Assembly: GCA_036345935.2 (NCBI GenBank)
Contig: JADWOT020001565.1
Span: 304,690 to 368,689, forward strand
Reading direction: 5' to 3'
Length of the DNA: 64,000 nucleotides
Source of the DNA: Taenia hydatigena
Lineage: Eukaryota; Platyhelminthes; Cestoda; Cyclophyllidea; Taeniidae
The translations under genes were made by a program, and so were the position numbers. A model generated the notes under the pieces. That model was not told the origin of the DNA, did not search any database, and saw only the letters and a list, made by a program, of their open reading frames with translations. Numbering within the stretch: the stretch's first letter is position 1; each line of letters begins with the position of its first letter. This document shows, piece by piece, positions 56,310 through 64,000 of this stretch.

Positions 56310-58260
56310 GTCAGTCAAAAATGCCAACAACTCATAATTTAGCTTTGCATTAGTTTTGTGAAACTACTATAGCTATGTATAGTGGTAGGCTGATTTTTGG
56401 GCAGTGGAAGCGGATTTTGCTTTTATTACTTGCAGATGCTTTGAAGAAATGACCTAACTGGATATCGATAGCTTTAGCTTGTTCATTGTCTCCTACTTCT
56501 TGCCAAATGGTGGTGAATCAAATTGGTGGCCTGCTAGTTAATAAGAGGAGTAATTAACATCTCTAACTTAAAAAGAGAGCGGGGGATTGACCTCTACCTT
56601 GTCAAGAAGCTTAGTGACGGCAAACTTCAAGACATCTCTGTTCATGGTCTGACCAATTAGGCCTGCAGTACAAACCATGCTTCCGATGTAGGAAATAAAA
56701 ATCTCTAGCAGACGTTTTGTGAGATGCGATTGGAATGTCTGTGTCTGCCATCTTCACTGCCACCCAGGCCAAGGGTGTGGTCTTCCTTTGTCAAATTGTC
56801 ACCTGAAAGACTTACTGGATGGCTTGTCACCTCTACTTGCTTTGCAGCTCTATTGCTTTCAGGGTAAGGCGAAAACGCCAGTTCTATTGCAGACTGGAAT
56901 AGGAGCAGATAACTTGGCCAACATTTGCTTGTAGCACTCGTGTGCTAATTTTAGGTCCCCTTTTATGCTTTAATCTATGTCCTGGCTTTGATTTTTCGGG
57001 GCCATAAAGAGGAAATAAATAGTGTAGTCAAAATGAACACTTGTACACTTGCTGCCGCTGCCGCTGCATCGACGACTTGCCAGCTACTGGAAAATCTTGT
57101 TGAACGTAGGCGGATGCGTGACTCCAACCTACCGCTAATAGATTCGCGGAAGAGATGGATGTCTGGTACTTGCAGAGAATTGTCTGCGCATCTTGTTCTT
57201 ACTTCTGCAACACTGTTCTGAGTTATCCTGTGTACGAGGGCAGCATAATTGCACGAAAGGATGTTCCTTCACACTGCCACTGTATTTTCCTCGATATCGT
57301 TAATGTCTTAATTCATCACGTCAAGAGTCTTTGCTGTGTTAATTCAACAACAGATCTGCCTATCTGTGTGTAAACACTTGCTCCACTCTTAAGATCTCCC
57401 ATGAGGAATATTTTGCAGTTTGTGCATATACACAACAGAATTGTGTGTCACCGAGTGCCGGTGCGCCAGGATGCAAGCGCTCATGTCGAGGAATGCGAAG
57501 GATATAAAAGCAAACGCATGTGGACTCACGGCTGATTTCTTTGCCTTGTTAGGCTACCTACCGTTTCAGCATTGTTTGGTTTGCAAAGAATTAAGCCTTT
57601 TATTCCGACAATGGCCATCCGATAAGGTGTGATTGATCAAAACACCCACAAGTTATGCGTCACCAAGAGACCATGGAAGTAAACCTTAGATGCCTTTAAA
57701 GAGGCCATTGATTTCCATCCAAATTACTCGAGTGTTCAATTGCGAATTCTGTGGCCATACCTCGAGAGCCTGCGTCTAACCGACGCATCTGAAAAGGAGT
57801 TTGTTGGGTCCTCAAACTTCTCTTGTCCTCTTTGTTCCTTGCCTTGCAGTACTTAACGAGCTGTTTATTTTAAATACACACTTAGCATTGCTTCTCAGGA
57901 AATAGGATAGTTATGCTGGTGATGTCATTCACTTTTGATTTACTATAACCAAAAGCATACGTGAACAGGGAGAGAAATTGAAGTCCAGTTTTATTCCTAA
58001 GAACAGCAGTTTACTGGACATGTAAAAAATTGATGCAACGCAATGATTTGCCTTTATATCAGATTGTAGTTCGGTTTGTGCTACATGTTAAGAAACCCAA
58101 GTGCTCGTTTCTATGTTCATGGCATCCCATCCTGCATGAGTTTAGCATCTACTTTGGAATATGAAGCAATGGCTGCACCATTAAGGGTTCACATGCCCAT
58201 GCTCTATTACGGTGGCAAAACTAACACGTTATTGAAGATATGGAACTCTAGTAAACATTA
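56310..58260. other. No gene recognised
   Basis: Plus strand is somewhat T-rich, with weak frames near 56.7 and 57.0-57.4 kb. I see no reliable exon. Confidence 0.4.
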
Positions 58261-58309
58261 GATCACGCCATTATTCTCGGCCCAATCACGGACATTGCAT
58301 TGCAGGCAC

Positions 58310-59075
58310 CAAGTTCGATCCATGGCACAGGGACGTAAGGCACCGCAGCAGAAGTGGCGATGACGACTTCTGATTCATCGAAGAGCTTCTCGTAGAATAA
58401 GGCTGACGCGCCTACACATACTGATGATATCACAAGCTTCCCCATCACTTCATGCACTATTTCTCAGATCTGACAATTAGACGTCCTTATTCATAGTTAA
58501 ATGCTTTGGAACGATAATCCACCCAAACAAACCGGCATGGCTTCAAGCTAATAAAGGCATTTCTGTGTTTATGGGGCAACATAAATATTGTGACGGGGGC
58601 GTGAGAGCCACAAAAATGACACGCCACGACGAACGTGGCTTGAGGTCCGCGAAGCCTCCCCTCTCTCCTTGCAGTCACGAGAATGGATGGATTTAGCACG
58701 TCTGGAGTCGTGTGCCGTGTTAGTCGCATCCATCCTCGAAATCAAAGAAGCCATTCAACGCAAAAACAATTTAAGCTACTCATTAATCAGAAGACAATTG
58801 TTATTTTAGATAGACCTTGGATGCACAGAGAGCAGAACAGGGGGCTCTCATTCTGCATTTCCTGTTTGGTTGAACCGTATGAGATTGGATTGGTTGTAGT
58901 TAATTGTAGTTGTGAATAGCCTAGTCACGAATTCTGCCCAAATGTTTGGATGGAGAAGATCAGCAGCACAGGCACCAAATCCCATTGTAAGTTAGTAAGT
59001 TTCTAAACGAAATAGGGACAGGAACCACCAACGTTTATGAGCTACGACAACCCCATGTTGCAACTACACCCACCA
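58310..59075 (+). repeat. Dispersed repeat family C, copy 2
   Basis: Matches 3760-4630 in order. Its left end overlaps a 64-codon minus frame (58457-58263) containing SVCVGASALFYEKLFDESEV and ending MSVIGPRIMA. That frame looks protein-like but is not intact in copy 1 and is not recognised. Confidence 0.75.
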
Positions 59076-59079
59076 GTGT

Positions 59080-61400
59080 CATTTGAAGGCTCTCTGTGCT
59101 TTAGTCCGAGTTAGACAAGCTTCCCTCTTTCCATACTGTTTGCTACAATCTGTAATTGTAGAAACACCTCTACGCAAGCTCATCCTCAACTCGGACGCGA
59201 TCCTCGTCCTTTATGCTAAAAATGGCGCGACTTCACCGTCGAACAGACTGGGTTCATTAAAAGTTTGGCAGGCGACACCAAGGCGGTGGAATTTGGAATG
59301 AGTGTAGATTGGAGTGAGGATATAAATTTTGGCCATTCAAATCCATATTCTACTTTCTGGAGGGTTCTGACTATTTCCTATAGGGCATTGGAAGCTTGGC
59401 AGCCAGTTCATCACCCATGCCATCAACAACAGACTGAAAGAACTTCGATGTCAATAGGTAGGTACACGACTGCAGTCTCCTAGGTAAGACTAAGCTGCAA
59501 AGAATAGATGTCTTTGTGAATGCAGTAAACCTTAGCGAAATAAAGCGATCTGTTAGTCAGTCAGGTGCAAATTATGCACACGTTTGAATGTGTGCAATTT
59601 GGGAGAAGGGTTGGTCAGTGACGAGGTCATGGGGCCATCAAAGTCGTCAGAGGTCCAATTAATTACTCTTGCAATGGATTGGTCAGAGATCAATAGTTGC
59701 TACAGGAAGATGGAAATTGTGAAGTAGAGGGATGATCTTCCGTTATCTCATCTAGATCAGTCTATAAATCCCTGTGACGATCACGGTGGTTTTCTATAAT
59801 AGATGCTGGCAAGTAGGGATGGTGGAAATGAGCGAAAGAGAGGCAGATTATTTTGGTATTTGCGAATCATTACGAAACCCACACGATGCTCTTTGGACTT
59901 TATAGAGCAGAAGCCACTTTGTGCCGCTACATGAAAACCCCACTGATTGGGCTACATGCGAAGTATTGTATACGATACCCTGTTAACATTCATGTTTGCG
60001 ATGGGTGTTGATCTTGAGCTCAACACTGATCTGGAACGCAGGTTCGAAACTAAGCCGAAGTTGTGTAGGCATTACTAGTATTCGCAGCAATGTTCTGGCA
60101 GGAAAATTCACTTGCCATTTATCATGCTCATCAAATTGCATGATTCCATTCAAATGCAAACTTACATAGGAATGGGTGAGTGGTTCGCCCTCTGGTGCGG
60201 ACACAGTATTTCCGTGTTCACTTGCTTGTCACCTCCATTCAGGTACCAAAAAACAGCTCATTAGCAAACCCTCTATGTACTTCGTAGCCGCCGTAGCTTC
60301 CCTTCAAAATAAAATCTTGTTGTCCACAGCAACATGCTCTTCCTTTTTTATTCGCTAGCGCAGCTTTCGATACAATTTTGAAGGCAACAACGCTCATGGA
60401 AATGGGGCGAACTATGTGTTGACGGCATTGTGAAGGGGTGGTACAATGCTCTCTTAAAATGCCCTAATGCTTGCAAATGCAATAAGAGTTACAAACTTAC
60501 GTAACTACATCTTGCGTTATAGTTCGATTAAATAAATGCAAGGAGAGGATTTAAACAAAAAGGTGTAAAGTGGGTTTTGAGTTGTTCAAAAGGTAAGTAG
60601 ATTTGTACTCCTCACTAATTTGTCAATATCAAACTTGTGTGGTAGAGAAAAAGGAACCCTTTTAAAGCTTTCTTACCTGTGTAGTGAATTCAGAGCTCCC
60701 ACATGCCCTACGGGCTTCAATTATTCTATTTCAGCAGCAACGGCGGTCAATCATGAATCCCACCGCGTGACTGCACCTCAATGTAAGCGATCCACGAATG
60801 GTCCAAATCAGAGGTAGTTCATCCTTCCTCACTGTCCTTCCCTAATCATCCACACAAGTGAACAGGTAAGCATGTCAGTAGATTAAGATGCGATATGTAC
60901 AAGGGCAATATCGACACAAAATCAAGGTGGGAAACGTGATGCAAGCCACTCGCACCTCATGTGACACGAATCCATGAAACTGGCAAGATCCTACCAATCG
61001 GGTGAACAGCAATGGATGCTATTAATGCGCCAGAGAAATCGTCTTTAAAAGGGCTTTGCTCCATCAAGCATAGGTTAGTCACACAACGTCGATTCTCATG
61101 TATCAAAACAAGTACCAATCATCACGAAGAAGACCGAAAAGTAGTTCATGAATCTGCCCATCTGCGATGGAAACAATTGGCAGCATACTGTGAGGTATTC
61201 AATTAATGGTCGCATTTAGACCTAAACACTCTTTTACGGAACAAGTATTCCTGGACCGTTGATTCTATTATAATCTATAAAGGAATATTTCTAAAATGCA
61301 ATAGGGAAAGTGCCGTTGAACGAGCAACGTATATAACTGCTGATGTCTGTTTTCAGTGCCAAAAGACTTATAGACTTTTCTAGCAACATCACAAATTAAG
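59080..61400. other. No gene recognised
   Basis: Short frames only. CATTCAAATCCATATTCTAC near 59334 recalls the upstream part of the family D fragment at 54.64 kb. Confidence 0.4.
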
Positions 61401-61404
61401 CAAT

Positions 61405-62040
61405 GAATGTCAACTTCTTACAGAAGAATGAACCACTTCTGCCTTCATTTGACGCCCATAGGCCACCTCTATGGCACTTCTGCCGCACTTGCAAGCGACC
61501 ATGTTTTGTCCAACGTACCTGCTTTGCTTGCATCCTTCTTCACCATTGGATGGCGAAGGACAATTGATCGAGGCAGAGCGGTCGCGTGACTTTTACACCG
61601 GATGATGCGAAACGATTCTATGTGTTAAGTCCATTGTAATGTCAATCCAATTCCTCTTCCTCCTTCCTTCTTCCCCTTTTCAAGGCCTCAGTATTTATAA
61701 CCCGCCACCTCTTTCACACCGCCAATCAGCCCTATCCACTTTCCACTATGGTGGGTTTTGGTAACCTCTATTTCCATCTTCCACTTCCTCCCCCTTTACC
61801 TATCTTTACTACCTCTTCTTTATATTCTCTAGCTTGCCTCATCCAACTTCACTATTCTTGCATCACACTCCCATGCTACTGATGATGGACACTTTCGTTT
61901 TGCTCATGGGACAACTCTGAATCACTGAACTTCTACCCGAACTGGCGTTCAGAATGTGCAAATACCTTAGAGTGGAGGATTTGGTGAAAGTGTGTAACAC
62001 CATCCTTGACTAACAATGGACTTTGTTATATTTGCGCATC
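61405..62040 (+). repeat. Family B fragment
   Basis: Partner of 13240-13900. It continues further than that copy, through GGGTTTTGGTAACCTCTATT and a CTGAATCACTGAACTTCTAC block, to an ACAATGGACTTTGTTATATT string in the place of the right inverted-repeat arm of 1735-3325. Confidence 0.6.
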
Positions 62041-62044
62041 GTAT

Positions 62045-63200
62045 AAACAACTACATTCCTGCGAAATTTATTGCAAGTTTTGCCGTGTCAAATCAACACA
62101 TCGTGCTTCACATCGAATGGAATCCATTAGTATGCTACATGTGTACGGCAGAACTTATTGGTATGCGATGCGACTGCTCTATATGCAGTAAGGTAATTCA
62201 GATCACTCAACGCAGCACTTCTCTTTACGTCCCAATTTTCTTATTCAAAACATGCTAAAACGGATATTGGAAGGAAAACTTATCACCATGGTTGGTTATC
62301 CGAAGCCATGTGCGGCCGCCGTTTTGGTATTCACCATGAGAAGGCATCGCGTAACATCCGGAAATCACGCATTCTGCGTGATAAAGTCGTAACAAAGTTA
62401 GCACAGGGCTGCATGATTTGGTTGTGCTAGAATACTGGTAACCATTTAAACCATCGCTAGGACCTAAGTTGCATTTTAAAAGCACCAGGATCCAGAAGGA
62501 AATGGTACTCAAGTTACTACAGGATTTAAACAAGAGAAAAGCCTAAGACTTTTTAAAAACAATTAGATGATTCCCATCACACCTGCAATAATTTTGAAAT
62601 AGCGCAAAACCTCTTGTCAACTTCGTGGGATGTTGGCATGCCAAGTTAATTCCGATATTCTGGAGGACGGTGTATGCGAAGAAAGGGCCTCATTTCACAG
62701 ACTTAAATTCTTACTTAAAATTGCGCTTCAAAGCTTCCCCATGAATTGAGCCCATTTTGCCAACTAGCACTTTGTTTGATGCAACACGTGCGAATCGCCA
62801 ATTACGAAAGTTACATGCACTTAATAAATACAGGGTAGGCAGCAGTTTAGCAGCTGCGGATGCGCATTTTCATGTGGACTGCATAAAGTGGTATCAAACA
62901 TCATTAATAATAATAATAATAATAACTTAAGATCCACTTTATGCAGGGTTAGTCGCTGAGGCATTGAAGCAGGTGCTGACAGTCCCCTGACAATTCGGTA
63001 AGCTCAGCAAACACACCAAACCTAGACACATCAACGGAGGAGGGTGAAGCCTATTTGCATCAAAACCAGGTACTGAGTAAACGTCACTAAATTACAATGG
63101 GTTGAGTGAGGAGATGTGTTACTTAGTAGCCGATCAGGCTTTCTTGGCTAGTAGAATGAAATTGAGGGTCTTTAAGCTTTTTTAGTGCATAGCCTATGCC
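62045..63200. other. No gene recognised apart from the TAA hairpin
   Basis: An 80-codon frame at 62016-62258 overlaps family B sequence and is not conserved in the relatives. The last 100 bases grade into the family A/RT relic. Confidence 0.4.
62879..62946. repeat. 13-bp inverted repeat enclosing a (TAA)7 microsatellite
   Basis: CTGCATAAAGTGG at 62879-62891 is the exact reverse complement of 62934-62946. The loop of 42 bases contains seven TAA units (62905-62925). The outer flanks pair less well. This can form a hairpin and may be a miniature inverted-repeat element in which the microsatellite has grown. Confidence 0.75.
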
Positions 63201-63202
63201 AT

Positions 63203-63480
63203 TCAGCGTTTACACAATAATATGGTCTGCCTTCTGCCCATTTCCGACACCCCAACTTCAAATCCATTATGGAGATCTCTTGTGGCCATGACAGTGGTTT
63301 TTGAATGAGCTAAATGAGGTGATGGAAGGCAGTAATCGTTGATCACTGACCTTTCTCTTGTTAGAGTAACTGGTAAGACCCATGACGACTTTGATGGTTC
63401 CATGAACTCGTCTTTGATCAACTCTTCTCCCAAGTGACACACTTCCTCTTAAAGTGCGCATGCTTTGCATCAGACTGACT
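63203..63480 (-). mobile_element. Reverse transcriptase relic, Ty3/gypsy-like
   Basis: Minus frame reads GEELIKDEFMEPSKSSWVLP then VTLTRERSVINDYCLPSP, and further on TTVMATRDLHNGFEVGVSEM then GRRQT. The first part resembles the EELLxxGxIxPSxSPWxSPVxLVxKKDG region before RT motif A. DLxxGFxVxVxExxRxT resembles the DLxSGYxQVxVxExDRxKT of motif A. The conserved segment between them is shortened, and no catalytic YxDD region follows. It is a decayed fragment, not an active element. Family A repeats at 1.6 and 34.6 kb look related to its 3' part. Confidence 0.45.
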
Positions 63481-63518
63481 GGCAGATTGGTCTACTTTTA
63501 CTGGTGTCTGCTGCAGTT

Positions 63519-63779
63519 TCACTGATGCATGTTCTTTGCAGCTTCACCACAACATTCCAGTTCGCTCACTTTGTTGTCGATGACGTGGGCGTTGAGCTGG
63601 CTGTCGAGCCTGTAGTGTCTTGGGGGCAGAGGTGAAATCTTCTTCACAATCACGGATGGAATTAAGAAGTCAAGACTCACATTGTCACTTGAACCTACAC
63701 AAATTTTAAATTCCACCTCCTTGTTGCCGTCTCCTACTCTTTTCATCAACTCAGTCTGTTCGATGGCGAAGGCATGCTA
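63519..63779 (-). pseudogene. Protein-like frame upstream of the RT relic
   Basis: Minus frame from just after a TAG reads HAFAIEQTELMKRVGDGNKE, then VEFKICVGSSDNVSLDFLIP, SVIVKKISPLPPRHYRLDSQ and LNAHVIDNKVSELE to a TGA. Its composition is convincingly protein-like. It lies 5' of the RT-like piece on the same strand, so it may be an upstream gag/pol part of the same element. I do not recognise the family. Confidence 0.4.
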
Positions 63780-64000
63780 TTCTCGGCACAAAGAGTGAGG
63801 ATCGCTTCTGAGTTGAGGATGAACTAGGGTGGAGGTGTTACTGCATCTGCATGAATGAAAGTAACTGATCGGAACAAACAGGATGGGAAAATGGAAGCTT
63901 GCCTAACTCGAACTGAAACGCAGCGAGCCTTAAAATGCGACTGTTAGGTGTGGTTGAGAAGTCGTCCCAACTCATTAGCATGGGCCACTCTTTTGATCCT

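Noticed and set aside
1..64000. CRISPR arrays, bacterial operons, rRNA genes, long terminal repeats
   Set aside because: No regularly spaced short repeats, no ribosome-binding-site-led gene runs, no rRNA landmarks and no paired LTRs were found on reading both strands.

Overview
The window looks like nuclear DNA from a parasitic flatworm, most likely a tapeworm. Three things support this. It is gene-poor and moderately AT-rich, with no bacterial-style packing of open frames. It carries an intron-containing eukaryotic tRNA-Tyr. Its one clearly recognisable protein gene is a fatty acid-binding protein of cestode type, with a single intron at the position of the third intron of vertebrate FABP genes. 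The species cannot be named from the sequence alone.

Layout. About half of the window is a mosaic of dispersed repeats. From 250 to 6210 there are blocks of several families that recur in other combinations at 11.2-13.9 kb, 23.0-27.0 kb, 33.7-34.7 kb, 51 kb, 54.6 kb, 58.3-59.1 kb and 61.4-62.0 kb. A 2.95 kb unit occurs twice in direct orientation (6212-9163 and 19390-22338) and is nearly identical between copies. The single ambiguous base of the window (6211) sits exactly on its left edge. Right of the first copy, 9164-11105 recurs in diverged form at 36052-37975. The stretches 13.9-19.4 kb, 27.0-29.7 kb and 38.8-40.6 kb and much of 41-62 kb appear unique at this scale and mostly without recognisable genes.

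Genes. The FABP locus (32046-32527, minus) has a TATA box, two exons and a 133-codon frame. It also has an in-frame stop, a one-base deletion and a GC splice donor, so it is a young pseudogene, an assembly-damaged gene or a bad haplotype. The tRNA-Tyr (44029-44113, minus) looks functional, with a 12-nt intron. Several other exon-like frames are described without a product name: a plus-strand group around 29.75-31.4 kb that includes an EF-hand-like loop, one at 42.3-42.9 kb, and minus-strand frames at 40.6, 50.7 and 56.0 kb. The right end (63.2-63.8 kb, minus) carries a decayed piece that resembles Ty3/gypsy reverse transcriptase.

No operon-like or pathway-like cooperation between genes is visible. 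The main biology here is repeat shuffling around a few host exons. The repeat families carry conserved protein-like fragments and apparent splice sites, suggesting that they grew out of duplicated host gene pieces or intron-containing mobile elements.
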